Counted from the first letter of the stretch, positions 36,465 to 46,022 are shown. The stretch is 64,000 nucleotides of DNA from Bin55 sp963667455 (GCA_963667455.2 CAXXFR010000026.1:1-64000); one strand, 5' to 3'. The notes: generated by a model from the letters alone, not told the origin. Translations and numbers: made by a program.

Positions 36465-38678
36465 CTACACCTTGACGACGTTGTCGACCTTGGTAAATCC
36501 ACGCGGCAACATCCTGCCTCGATTGCCTCGTCGACCAATCCACTCGGAAAGCCGCTTGGAATTGAGCGCAACGAAGCGCTTGCCCGCGACTATCTGAATT
36601 GAATCCTTGTCTCCAACGCCTACAGCAAACAGGAGCTGTTCGCTCTCTGTCAGTTTGACCAGTGCAACGCCTTGACCTCCAGACTTGTGCTGGACTGCAT
36701 CCGAGGGAAGCACCAGCATTCGTCCGCCGCTGGTAATAAGCACGATGTGTCCGTCTTCGGGCAATACCTCGGGCTTGAGCAACTCTTCACCTTCAGAAAC
36801 AGTGATGATCGACTTGCCTGCTTTGACCTTTCCAGCCGATTTGGGCACCTTCAGAACGAAACCCTTGCCCTGTCGATTCGCGATGATCACCGAGGGAGTT
36901 CCGCTCGCCACCAGTCCAATGAATCTCGCTTCTGGAGGCGGAGTCAGATTGCGAGTGAGAGGCTCACCATTGCCTCGTGCCGACGGCAAACTACGAACTG
37001 CAAGAGTGTAGATTCGCCCGCTGGAATCGAAGAACACGCACTCGTCGCTTGTTCGTGCCAGGATGCTGGCCAAGTATTCGTCGCCCTCGCGGTAGTTGAG
37101 CGTCTTCGGATCGATCTCATGTCCCTTTGCTGACCGGACCCAACCCTTGCTCGAAAGAACCACGGTCACAGGGTCGTTGGTAGTCAGTTCACCATCCGAG
37201 AATGCAGCAGCGTCAGGAGCTTGTTCAACGATGGCTGTCCGGCGCTCATCTCCAAATTCTTCCGAGATTTGTTCCAGTTCCTTGCGTATCAAGGTGTTCA
37301 AACGCTGACCGGAGTTCAGAATCAGATATAGATCACTCCGTTCGGCGGTTAATTCGTCCTTCTCCGCGGTGAGCTTCTCGTGTTCCAAGCGAGTTAACTG
37401 CCGCACTCTGAGATCCAAAACTGCGGTTGCTTGAGTATCCGACAGCGAGAACCGCTGCATCAGGGCCGACTTCGGGTCGTCTTCCTCCCGAACAATTCGA
37501 ATGACTTCGTCGATATTCAGATGAGCGATCAAGAGACCAGCAACGATTTCAAGACGCCGCTCGATTTGGCCGATCCGATGTTGGATTCGCCGTTGAACGG
37601 TCATCTTGCGAAAACGCAACCATTCCCGAAGCAGTTCTCTTAGCGACATCACGCGAGGACGTTGATCCAAGCCGATCACGTTGAAGTTCAGTCGATAGCT
37701 ACGTTCAAGATCTGTAGTAGCAAAGAGGTGGCTCATTAGCCGCTCGACATCAACTCGCGAAGATCGAGGTTCCAATACCAGCCGCGTCGGATTTTCGTGA
37801 TCCGATTCATCGCGGAGGTCGACGAGCATGGGCAATCGCTTCGAAGTCATTTGCTGAGCGATTTGCTCAAGCACACGCGAGGGGGAACTCTGAAACGGCA
37901 ATTCTGTAACGATGATCTCGCCGTTTTCTCGCTCGTAGTTTGCTCGACATCGGATCATTCCGCGACCGCTCGTGTAGGCCGCCAGCATCTCTTCTCTGGA
38001 AGATATGAGCGACCCGCCAGTCGGAAAATCAGGACCGAGAACAACATCCATGATGTCTTCGTCCGACATACTGGGCTTGCGCAACAATGCGATGCACGCT
38101 TCCGTGATCTCCCGTAAGTTGTGTGGAACGACATCCGTCGCCATTCCAACGGCAATGCCTGTACTGCCATTGAGAAGCAGGAAGGGCACGCGGGCGGGAA
38201 GATAAACCGGTTCTGTGAGCGTGCCGTCGAAATTTGGAATGAAGTCAACTGTGCCCTGGTTGAGTTCCGAATACAGCAACGATGCTTCTTGTGTAAGTCT
38301 CGACTCGGTATATCGCTGTGCCGCAAAAGACTTCGGCTCGTCCGGTGCACCCCAGTTCCCCTGTCCGTCAACGAGTGGATAGCGAAACGAGAACGGTTGC
38401 GCCATTAGCACCATAGACTCGTAGCACGCATCTTCACCATGTGGGTGAAACTTGCCTATGACGTCTCCTACGGTTCGTGCAGACTTGGCGTGCTTGGCCT
38501 GATAGGTAATGCCAAGTTGCTGCATCGCATAGACGATCCGCCTTTGAACCGGTTTGAGGCCGTCGCCAACGAACGGCAATGCGCGATCGTTGATTACGTA
38601 CATCGAGTAGTCGAGGTACGCCTTCTCGGTATATTCCTCGAGGGCTATGGCATCTTGATCGAAGAGATCCAACGCCAT
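36465..38678 (-). CDS. parC: DNA topoisomerase IV subunit A
   Basis: Breaks and rejoins DNA during decatenation of daughter chromosomes. The catalytic tyrosine is Y123 in AAQRYTESRL and the winged-helix region has GKFHPHGEDACYESMV. The C-terminal beta-propeller is present but irregular. 737 residues, ParC length. At the position that is serine in E. coli ParC (S80) this protein has aspartate (residue 83). It ends convergent to the monooxygenase gene and starts two bases after parE ends. Confidence 0.94.
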   Translation of the reverse strand: MALDLFDQDAIALEEYTEKAYLDYSMYVINDRALPFVGDGLKPVQRRIVYAMQQLGITYQAKHAKSARTVGDVIGKFHPHGEDACYESMVLMAQPFSFRYPLVDGQGNWGAPDEPKSFAAQRYTESRLTQEASLLYSELNQGTVDFIPNFDGTLTEPVYLPARVPFLLLNGSTGIAVGMATDVVPHNLREITEACIALLRKPSMSDEDIMDVVLGPDFPTGGSLISSREEMLAAYTSGRGMIRCRANYERENGEIIVTELPFQSSPSRVLEQIAQQMTSKRLPMLVDLRDESDHENPTRLVLEPRSSRVDVERLMSHLFATTDLERSYRLNFNVIGLDQRPRVMSLRELLREWLRFRKMTVQRRIQHRIGQIERRLEIVAGLLIAHLNIDEVIRIVREEDDPKSALMQRFSLSDTQATAVLDLRVRQLTRLEHEKLTAEKDELTAERSDLYLILNSGQRLNTLIRKELEQISEEFGDERRTAIVEQAPDAAAFSDGELTTNDPVTVVLSSKGWVRSAKGHEIDPKTLNYREGDEYLASILARTSDECVFFDSSGRIYTLAVRSLPSARGNGEPLTRNLTPPPEARFIGLVASGTPSVIIANRQGKGFVLKVPKSAGKVKAGKSIITVSEGEELLKPEVLPEDGHIVLITSGGRMLVLPSDAVQHKSGGQGVALVKLTESEQLLFAVGVGDKDSIQIVAGKRFVALNSKRLSEWIGRRGNRGRMLPRGFTKVDNVVKV

Positions 38679-38680
38679 GG

Positions 38681-40639
38681 CTAGTTGCCGTTCACGTGGG
38701 TGTGTGCCGAGTCATCGAGATCTGTCTCTTCCTCGACGACTGTTCGGTGGAGAGTGGCTTTGTCTCCCTTGGCTTCAAGCCATTGCCGGCGATCAGCGGC
38801 GCGTTTCTTGGCAAGCATCATGTCCATGACGCTCATCGCTTTATTCTTCTTGTCGATGTGCAGACGAACAAGCTTTCGGGTCGCCGGAGCCATCGTAGTT
38901 TCCCGCAATTGCAAGGGATCCATTTCGCCGAGACCCTTGAAGCGTTGGACGACCGGAGTCGCTCGAGATTTCTCGGCTACGAGTCGATCGAGAATGCCCT
39001 GCTTGTCTGCTTCGTCGATCGCGTAGAAAACGTTCTTGCCAACGTCGATCCGATAGAGGGGAGGCATGGCGATGAAGACGTGGCCAGCCTCGACCAACGC
39101 AGGAAAATGTCGTAGGAACAAGGCACAAAGCAACGTGGCGATGTGCGCACCGTCGGAATCGGCATCGGCGAGTATGCAAACTTTGTGATAGCGCAGATCG
39201 GCTATGTCCGTACTACCGGGGTTGACGGCCATTGCGTGAGCAATGTCGGTCACTGTCTGAGAAGACAGCACCGAACCTGTGTCAACTTCCCAGGTATTCA
39301 TGATCTTCCCCCGCAACGGGAGAACCGCCTGAAACTCTCGATCTCGCGCCTGCTTTGCAGACCCTCCCGCAGAGTCGCCTTCAACTAGAAACAGTTCAGA
39401 CTGTTGGGCATCTTGAGTCGTACAGTCCGCCAGCTTGCCAGGCAACGACAGTCCGGCGGTTGCCGTTTTTCGCTTGACCTTCTTGGATGCTTGAATACGG
39501 GCTTGTGCAGATTCGATCACAAACTCCGCGATCGCCTCTCCTTCTTGAGGATGTTCGTTGAGCCACAAGCTAAAAGCCGCTCGCGACACACCGCTAATGA
39601 ACGTTGTCGCCTCTCGTGATGAGAGTCTTTCCTTTGTTTGACCTGTAAATTGCGGTTCTTCGAGTTTGGCGGACAGAATGAATGAACACCGATCCGCCAC
39701 ATCGTCGGCAGTGAGCTTCACGCCACGGGGTAAGAGCTTTCGAAAGTCACAGAACTCACGCATCGCATCGGTTATTCCTGCCCGCAGTCCATTGACATGC
39801 GTGCCACCTTGCGGCGTCGGAATGAGATTTACGTAACTCTCGACAACTTGTTCTTTACGTTCAGGAGTCCAAGTCACTGCCCATTCGACTGACTCATGCT
39901 CTCCCGAAGCACTGTGCATGAATGGACATGTAGGTACACGCGATCCAGTGAGTTGCTCCGTTAGATAACCTGCTAGCCCTTCTTCGTACTTCCACGTCTC
40001 CAACTGACGTTCGCCCGAACTGTCGTACGTGACCAGATTGACGGTCAATCCGGTGCACAGAATCGCTTTGGCACGCAAGACGTGCCGCAGTCGGGTAACA
40101 GAGATGGACCCGGAATCAAAGAATTCGCTGTTGGGCAGGAACGTGACAACAGTACCCGTCGTTTTCTTGGGCACCTTGCCTTCGACGCTCAGGGGTCCTT
40201 GGCTTTCTCCATGTTCGAATCGCTGTCGATAGACGTTTCCCTTCTGTCTTACTTCGACTTCTAGCCACTGAGAGAGAGCGTTGACTACCGACACTCCAAC
40301 GCCGTGCAATCCACCGGCAAACCGGTACGACTCGTTGTTGAACTTGGCACCCGTATGGAGCGTGGTCATGATGAGTTCCACGCCGCTGATTCCGTAGTCG
40401 GAATGAACGTCAACGGGCATTCCTCGTCCGTCGTCCGCAATCGAAACAACACCATCGGATCTCAATTCCACATCTATCTGCGTGGCGTGACCTTCGAGAA
40501 CTTCATCGACGCTGTTGTCGACGACTTCCTGAACGAGATGATTGGGACGGGCGGTATCCGTGTACATACCCGGCCGCCGCCGCACTGGTTCCAGCCCTTC
40601 CAGAACCAAGATCGATTCGGCTGTGTATTCCTTACTCAA
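38681..40639 (-). CDS. parE: DNA topoisomerase IV subunit B
   Basis: ATPase subunit of topoisomerase IV. The GHKL domain shows EVVDNSVDEVLEGHA near residue 40, DDGRGMPVDVH and GLHGVGVSVVNALS. The TOPRIM domain shows LFLVEGDSAGGSAKQARDR and ADADSDGAHIATLLCALF. 652 residues, close to ParE and shorter than GyrB. It follows cpdA by 20 bases, as in many gammaproteobacteria, though yqiA is missing. Confidence 0.94.
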   Translation of the reverse strand: MSKEYTAESILVLEGLEPVRRRPGMYTDTARPNHLVQEVVDNSVDEVLEGHATQIDVELRSDGVVSIADDGRGMPVDVHSDYGISGVELIMTTLHTGAKFNNESYRFAGGLHGVGVSVVNALSQWLEVEVRQKGNVYRQRFEHGESQGPLSVEGKVPKKTTGTVVTFLPNSEFFDSGSISVTRLRHVLRAKAILCTGLTVNLVTYDSSGERQLETWKYEEGLAGYLTEQLTGSRVPTCPFMHSASGEHESVEWAVTWTPERKEQVVESYVNLIPTPQGGTHVNGLRAGITDAMREFCDFRKLLPRGVKLTADDVADRCSFILSAKLEEPQFTGQTKERLSSREATTFISGVSRAAFSLWLNEHPQEGEAIAEFVIESAQARIQASKKVKRKTATAGLSLPGKLADCTTQDAQQSELFLVEGDSAGGSAKQARDREFQAVLPLRGKIMNTWEVDTGSVLSSQTVTDIAHAMAVNPGSTDIADLRYHKVCILADADSDGAHIATLLCALFLRHFPALVEAGHVFIAMPPLYRIDVGKNVFYAIDEADKQGILDRLVAEKSRATPVVQRFKGLGEMDPLQLRETTMAPATRKLVRLHIDKKNKAMSVMDMMLAKKRAADRRQWLEAKGDKATLHRTVVEEETDLDDSAHTHVNGN

Positions 40640-40659
40640 ACCTTCAATCCTCTCTATTG

Positions 40660-41400
40660 CTATGTTGGTGCACTCAGTCGGTGCACCTGTGTGTCAATGG
40701 TGCCGTCTTCGTGTAGATCGAGCCACCTCCATCCCGGAGGTCGTTCGTCGAGGCTGAACCCGTCGCTGTCCGACCCGAACTGCCAGCACGTGGATGGAGT
40801 GGACAGATAACGAATTCCGTTGTGTGTCCGATCAGACTCCTGGTGCACATGTCCGCTCAGGTAGACACGCACTCGCGAACATCGCTCTACAAGCGAAACA
40901 ATTTCTTCGCCGTTCTCCACTTTGTGGGCATCGAGCCAGGCAACCCCGATGTCTCGGACTGGATGGTGCCCAGTGACGAGCACGAATCCCGATGTTTCGT
41001 TCAGTTCCGATTCGAGATCCATGAGGCGTTCAGCACTAACCGTACCCGAAACGATGCCATCTGTGTGGGTATCGAGACCCACCAGACTCCAGCCATTCGC
41101 CTCGATGGAACTCGTGGGGAGCATCTCTCGGAACCATTCGTCCAAATCGTGGTTACCTGGTATCGCCAACATTGGACCGTCATATTGCTCGTGTACCAAT
41201 TCAAGAAAGAGCGCGTAGGTTTCGCGGAGCGAATCTTGTATCAGATCACCCGTAGCCAGCAGTACATCCGGGGTTCTCTCACTCAACGCCTCTTCGAGAA
41301 CGGCTCTTAGCGTGGCCGAAGTCTGCAGTCCGTTTTTGAGCACCGTTGCATCCGCAAACAGATGGCAATCCGTAACTTGCAACACCTGCAAACTAGCCAT
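40660..41400 (-). CDS. cpdA: CpdA-type calcineurin-like phosphodiesterase
   Basis: Binuclear-metal phosphoesterase, probably degrading cyclic AMP. Metal-site motifs in order are VTDCHLF, LATGDLIQD, IPGNHD, VTGHHPV and LSGHVHQESD. The D-x-H of the first motif is present as DCH. About 246 residues from the ATG at 41398-41400; a GTG four codons earlier is possible. Its place before parE and after yqiB matches the nudF-yqiB-cpdA-yqiA-parE cluster. Confidence 0.85.
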   Translation of the reverse strand: MASLQVLQVTDCHLFADATVLKNGLQTSATLRAVLEEALSERTPDVLLATGDLIQDSLRETYALFLELVHEQYDGPMLAIPGNHDLDEWFREMLPTSSIEANGWSLVGLDTHTDGIVSGTVSAERLMDLESELNETSGFVLVTGHHPVRDIGVAWLDAHKVENGEEIVSLVERCSRVRVYLSGHVHQESDRTHNGIRYLSTPSTCWQFGSDSDGFSLDERPPGWRWLDLHEDGTIDTQVHRLSAPT

Positions 41401-41448
41401 GGTGTATCGCACCCGGCCAATTTGGGAGTTGGTTGGTTCGCTCGCCGT

Positions 41449-41913
41449 TCAATTGGCGAAATCGAGCTTCTTGGTCGCCGAAGTAGTGCAGGTTGTTTGC
41501 CCTTTCGCCAAGCACAGAGTCAGCAGCTCGCCTAGAAAACGATTCACTTGAGATTTCTCGTCGGGCGTTCGCATTTGCGCGTTCGGGTAGTCGTAGCGTG
41601 CCGCGAAGCGGCCTTGTCCTTGGAAGCGAATCACTTCCGCGGACTGTACGTCGTGATAAACCCGAACAACCAGCATCAGGTCGCGGATGCCTGAAGGCAT
41701 GCGTTGGGCAATGTTGATTGTGGTGGTGTACCGGCAATCGGAAGTCACCGAAAAGTGAATCGGGTCGCCTTCCCTGTGGAGGAGCATCGATACTCCATGC
41801 AGTTCGCCGGACTCCATGTCCATCATCAATCTACACAGACGCGTATAGTTCAAGTCGCATTCCGCAAGATGCGAATGCAAATCGAACCGAAACTGTCTAG
41901 CCTTCCCTGACAC
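41449..41913 (-). CDS. yqiB: DUF1249 protein (YqiB-like)
   Basis: Conserved gammaproteobacterial protein of unknown function. The C-terminal signature RVYHDVQSAEVIRFQGQGRF with ARYDYPNAQMRTPDEKSQ matches YqiB closely. I start it at GTG 41911-41913, which gives 154 residues, the usual length; the frame is open a further 37 codons to a TTG at 42024. A well-placed AAGGAG-ATG at 42026-42028 opens another frame that closes after 15 codons, so a frameshift or short leader cannot be excluded. Confidence 0.75.
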   Translation of the reverse strand: MSGKARQFRFDLHSHLAECDLNYTRLCRLMMDMESGELHGVSMLLHREGDPIHFSVTSDCRYTTTINIAQRMPSGIRDLMLVVRVYHDVQSAEVIRFQGQGRFAARYDYPNAQMRTPDEKSQVNRFLGELLTLCLAKGQTTCTTSATKKLDFAN

Positions 41914-42781
41914 TGCAAATGTTGCCTTGGAGTGTTGCCTGATTGTATTCCACCCGGATTCGATCACAATCGATCGTAGGCTACGGGTGAGCACATAAAC
42001 GTCCCGTGCGCCATCGATATTCAATCATCGTACTTCTCCTTCAAGCTGCTACGCGTGGCGCAAAAATCAAAAATCATGTGCGAGCGACGTCGTGCTCAAG
42101 CCACATTTGGTATGAGTATACAAAATAACAGTATTCGATTCCAGGTTGGTGAGGTTCGCCGATTCAACTGCTAATCGACTTCGGCTACGTTCGAGCACCT
42201 GTCTGCGAACTGAACTGCAGACAGTCGGGGCCGTTCACCAACTCACGGGATCGACTGCTTTGGAGCAAGTGTTGCACCTGGTCAAAGAACTGGCAGCTGT
42301 CTCGCGAATTCGCCGTTCGTAATGCTGGCACCGAGAGGATCGAGTGTTGCTCAATCCGAGAAGCGGTAATGCCGCCATCGGACATTGACCTGGCAGTTCC
42401 TGTTGTCCTAGGCAGCTCCAGACTGTTAGAAGTCGGGTAAGCGAACACATGAACGGTGAGACAACAGAGTGGCGCGTTCACACCAATCCCAACCTACGCC
42501 CGGTAATCCGCTTGAGCAAGGCGACTCGGAACGACCCGACGAAGATCGACTACTCTGTCTAAATGTACCATTAAACTCAGCATTCTGAGGAGACAGGCGC
42601 ACAACAATCCTCCAAGAAGTGAGTGCCGACTCAACTCCAAGTCATGAGCACCAAAATCAGTCGCATCCTCTCGACAGTAGACCGCGGAGTTGGACAGCCC
42701 CAAACTACCGCAACCCATTCTGACAATGGTTCAGAACTTGATCATTGGAGAGCACCAATAACCATCAAGATACCTTTCGGT
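41914..42781. other. Long region without a recognised gene
   Basis: About 870 bases between yqiB and the lipoprotein gene. Where nudF and tolC often lie in relatives, I could not recognise either. Short frames on both strands (for example 42185-42481, minus) are cysteine- and arginine-rich and look non-coding. The last 160 bases are in frame with the lipoprotein but lie before its signal peptide. It may be decayed DNA. Confidence 0.4.
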
Positions 42782-43864
42782 ATGACCCAACTCAGCATAT
42801 CTCTTCTGGCAATACTCTTATTGGTGAGTGGTTGTGTAGTAGTTCGTCCTAGTCCTTCATTTCCCATGCCTACCGTGACTCAACATCGTGACGATCTAGT
42901 AGTCATGAAAGTTCCATCTAAATACTATGAAATGAATGGCGGAGGGAGAGTTTCAATAAGTCGCATGTTCTATCGACACTATCGAGACGAATTCGACATG
43001 CTCTTCATTGTATCCAACGTGAATCAAGTTGACTGGTTTGACGATGAGTTGGAATATCATGGGAGTTCCATGGTTGTAAGAAATAGCATCAAAGGGATCG
43101 GAAAACCTACTTTCAATGCTGGGTGGCACTTTGGGTCGAAGTCAAAGTTGAAGAACATTTTACACTTGACAAATCCCTACCTCATAATGGAAGTTGCACT
43201 TCACGAGATAATGCACACATGGGTAGGCCCAGAAACCATGACGGCTATAGGTATTCCCACTAGCCAACCGGAGGGACACTGGGGGTACAGTAGTGTTAAC
43301 GGGCAATTGGGAGGATTCAATCGTGAAAACCTCGTGCACTGGCGTAAGATCGAGGGTAAGAGCGGTTATACTGCTGGTGCATTCCAGCCTCATCGAGCAC
43401 TCGGTAGCTTCACACCATATTGTAGTCTAGAACTCTACTTGGCCGGATTGATTCCTGCCCATCAATTGGAGGACATCTTGGTAGCTGAGGATGTGTCTTT
43501 TTTTGGTGACTCAGACGGTCCTTACACCGACTCAGCGGGGAATCGGATCTTCTTTCCTTCTCGATTGTCATGGATTACGAGAGATCAAATTGTTGAGAGA
43601 CTAGGTACACGTATACCGAGCTACGAGGATTCTCAAAAGCTCTTTCGAATTGCAGTGATTGCGGTCGAGAGTGTGAGTCATCCACTAACTGAGGAAGATA
43701 TTCAGCTTATCTCAGAACAGATTTCAGTATTGACTTCGCACATACGATTTCGCATTCAGGAATCGTCTGGATCTATTAGACCATGGTACACGTTTTGGGA
43801 TATAACAGGTGGGCGTGCAAGCTTGCAGTCTGGCAATCTTCAGTCTTTTCGCAAGAGCAAGTAA
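42782..43864 (+). CDS. Predicted lipoprotein with HExxH zinc-protease motif
   Basis: Family not recognised. Starting at ATG 42782 gives about 360 residues with a lipoprotein signal (SISLLAILLLVSGC, lipid-bearing Cys near residue 18). Further on, IMEVALHEIMHTWVGPET carries HEIMH, the zinc and catalytic motif of gluzincin-like metalloproteases (residues about 141-145). GHWGYSSVNGQLGGF and SFTPYCSLELYLAGLIP follow; a third zinc ligand could not be fixed. The gene is richer in A+T than its neighbours. Proteolytic activity is an inference from the motif alone. Confidence 0.7.
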   Translation: MTQLSISLLAILLLVSGCVVVRPSPSFPMPTVTQHRDDLVVMKVPSKYYEMNGGGRVSISRMFYRHYRDEFDMLFIVSNVNQVDWFDDELEYHGSSMVVRNSIKGIGKPTFNAGWHFGSKSKLKNILHLTNPYLIMEVALHEIMHTWVGPETMTAIGIPTSQPEGHWGYSSVNGQLGGFNRENLVHWRKIEGKSGYTAGAFQPHRALGSFTPYCSLELYLAGLIPAHQLEDILVAEDVSFFGDSDGPYTDSAGNRIFFPSRLSWITRDQIVERLGTRIPSYEDSQKLFRIAVIAVESVSHPLTEEDIQLISEQISVLTSHIRFRIQESSGSIRPWYTFWDITGGRASLQSGNLQSFRKSK

Positions 43865-43941
43865 TGTCAATTGGGGAATGTGAGCACCCTACTGACAACT
43901 CAACCGATTAAGTCGATCCCGTGGGTTGATCTCCTATAGGC

Positions 43942-45357
43942 TCAATTTGCGTCTTCGGCTACCCCATCACTTGGGCCAGATTTCTCTCTCGATCGGTCCA
44001 CGACAACCTGGATGTTGTTCAACACCCATCGCACGCGAGCCACCAACAGAGTGTCTGCAATGGCAAGACCGACGATCAGTCCCCACCAGAATCCGTAAAC
44101 GCCGATTCCTTCAAACGATCTAATACCGAAGGTCAAAATGGCACCTAGCGGCATTCCGATGAGCCAGTAGCTGAACATGGCGATGCACATCGGAACCCTC
44201 ACATCCTTGAATCCGCGCAACGTGCCCACCGCAGTGACCTGGCTGGCGTCGAACAACTGAAAGAAAGCACACATCAGCAATAGAGTTGCCGAGACCCGCA
44301 GCACTTCGACTTCGTCGCTGTACAGAGCCACAATAGGGTGTCGGCCAACGATGTACACGACGGCGACAATCATCCCGACGATGAGCGAAAGGCCGATTGC
44401 TGTCTTAACGGTTCGGGATGCCGATCGGAAGTTGCTGGCACCGACAGATGCTCCAACTCGGATGGTGGATGCCATGCTCAATGCAAGAGGAATCATGAAA
44501 CCGATACTCGCAACGTTCATCGCGATCTGATGGGCAGCGACAGCTTCTACTCCCAAGCGACCGATCAACAAAGTCACGCCAGAAAAGAACGAGACTTCGA
44601 CAAAGATCGTCAAACCCATCGGCACTCCGATTCGCACCAATCGTCCTATAACGGACCAGTCCGGCCATTCAATCGCAGAAAAGAACCCTGACTTTGCGAC
44701 CCGGGTCATTCTGACAGCCAATAGTGCGCCCAACAGTTGTAGCCACATGGTTGCCGCCGTGGCCCAGCCGCAACCTACCCCTCCTAGACCCTCGAAGTCA
44801 CCCCAGCCGAACACCATCACATACGTGATTGGAATCTTGAACGCCAACGCAGACAGTAGGATCGCCATGGTGGGGACTGTCATTCCCGATCCTTCGCACA
44901 GATTGCGGAGCACGAGATAACCAAGCATTCCGAACACACCGAAACTCTGAGCTCGCAGAAACTCTCCAGCCACTGGTATTGCTCGAGCATCCACACCGAT
45001 AAGACGATAGACCGGCTCGATGTTCTGCATGACAAAGAAAACTGCCAGTGCGAGAATTGCGGCTAGCCACATCGCCTGCCGAGCGACGTAGCCTGTCTCA
45101 CCAATCTGACGCGCTCCATAGAGCTGTGCGATCGTTGGCGTAACCGACAGCAACATTCCCGTCAGTAGGAGCATGATTGGCCAGAACAGGCCGGAGCCCA
45201 GTCCCACTCCTGCCAAATCGACTGCCCCATACCGTCCCGCCATGACGACATCGACCACCGACATGCTCATCTGGGAAACCTGAGCTATTGCTAGCGGAGT
45301 ACCCAATCCCACGAGATACCGCGCCTCGAGGAGATAGCCGCGCTGTGACCGATTCAC
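43942..45357 (-). CDS. MATE-family multidrug/toxin exporter
   Basis: Inner-membrane cation-coupled antiporter of the NorM branch, with about twelve membrane helices over 471 residues. RYLVGLGTPLAIAQVSQMSMSV (in part) opens the first helix, and MAGRYGAVDLAGVGLGSGLFW is the usual first-half signature. GLTIFVEVSFFSGVTLLIG opens the second half. The promoter region carries a strong Fur box 20 bases before the start, so expression is probably high under iron limitation. Export of a siderophore or an iron-linked metabolite is possible. Confidence 0.9.
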   Translation of the reverse strand: MNRSQRGYLLEARYLVGLGTPLAIAQVSQMSMSVVDVVMAGRYGAVDLAGVGLGSGLFWPIMLLLTGMLLSVTPTIAQLYGARQIGETGYVARQAMWLAAILALAVFFVMQNIEPVYRLIGVDARAIPVAGEFLRAQSFGVFGMLGYLVLRNLCEGSGMTVPTMAILLSALAFKIPITYVMVFGWGDFEGLGGVGCGWATAATMWLQLLGALLAVRMTRVAKSGFFSAIEWPDWSVIGRLVRIGVPMGLTIFVEVSFFSGVTLLIGRLGVEAVAAHQIAMNVASIGFMIPLALSMASTIRVGASVGASNFRSASRTVKTAIGLSLIVGMIVAVVYIVGRHPIVALYSDEVEVLRVSATLLLMCAFFQLFDASQVTAVGTLRGFKDVRVPMCIAMFSYWLIGMPLGAILTFGIRSFEGIGVYGFWWGLIVGLAIADTLLVARVRWVLNNIQVVVDRSREKSGPSDGVAEDAN

Positions 45358-45376
45358 GCTCGAGATCCGCCTAAAT

Positions 45377-45395
45377 GAGAATGATAATCATTGAT
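45377..45395. promoter_or_regulatory. Fur box upstream of the MATE exporter
   Basis: GAGAATGATAATCATTGAT matches 15 of 19 positions of the classic Fur consensus GATAATGATAATCATTATC, including all of the central 13. On the minus strand a TATAAT (45394-45399) adjoins and slightly overlaps it, so bound Fur would block the MATE promoter. It lies about 130 bases before rubrerythrin, which might share the control. Confidence 0.8.
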
Positions 45396-45524
45396 TATAT
45401 GATTCTTAATTAGCATTTTCGATAGATATTCTCAATGAAGGCCATACGAAAGTTCAAATGGAAATTGCCGAATCCGTACCTATACTCTGGGTAGTTTCAA
45501 CTCTCTTTGGAAAGTGAACCTCTT

Positions 45525-45944
45525 ATGAATCTCAACGAAAGCCAAACGCTTCAGAACCTCAAAGACGCCTTCGCAGGCGAGTCCCAAGCCAATCGTCGCT
45601 ACCTCTACTTTGCGGCCAAAGCCGATGTCGAAGGCGAGAACGACGTCGCCACAGTGTTTCGGTCAACAGCCGAAGGCGAAACCGGTCACGCACACGGTCA
45701 TTTGGACTACATGGAATCCGTCGGAGATCCCGCAACCGGGCTTCCGATCGGTACCACAAGTGCCAATCTCAAGGCCGCCATCGCTGGCGAGACCCACGAG
45801 TACACCGACATGTATCCGGGAATGGCCAAGACTGCTCGCGATGAAGGTTTCGACGAAATCGCCGACTGGTTCGACACTCTAGCGAAAGCCGAACGCTCTC
45901 ACGCGAACCGGTTTCAAAAAGCTCTCGATGCCATGGCAGGTTAG
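45525..45944 (+). CDS. Rubrerythrin-type diiron protein
   Basis: Ferritin-like four-helix protein with a diiron centre, typically a peroxide reductase. I start it at ATG 45525 (MNLNESQTLQNLKDAF); 139 residues. Iron-ligand patterns are AFAGESQANRRY, RSTAEGETGHAHGHL, IAGETHEYTDMYP and AKAERSHANRF (E..ExxH pairs). There is no C-terminal rubredoxin domain. It is followed by the GlpC-like and DUF3501 genes, a partnership seen in other bacteria. Confidence 0.93.
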   Translation: MNLNESQTLQNLKDAFAGESQANRRYLYFAAKADVEGENDVATVFRSTAEGETGHAHGHLDYMESVGDPATGLPIGTTSANLKAAIAGETHEYTDMYPGMAKTARDEGFDEIADWFDTLAKAERSHANRFQKALDAMAG

Positions 45945-46004
45945 AGGGTCTTACCTCGACACCTACGAAGCCTAGGCTTCATCATAACCATCTGACACCA
46001 ACGG

Positions 46005-46022
46005 CCCGCGTTCGAACGCGGG
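46005..46022 (+). promoter_or_regulatory. Perfect hairpin between rubrerythrin and the Fe-S gene
   Basis: CCCGCGTTCGAACGCGGG is a perfect 18-base palindrome 60 bases after the rubrerythrin stop. It is not followed by a T-run, so it may be a transcript stabiliser or partial attenuator that sets the ratio of the abundant rubrerythrin to the downstream proteins. Confidence 0.5.

Noticed and set aside
42185..42481. Minus-strand frame of 98 codons before the lipoprotein gene
   Set aside because: Composition is rich in Ser, Cys and Arg with no ribosome site; overlapping frames are equally open, as in non-coding DNA.
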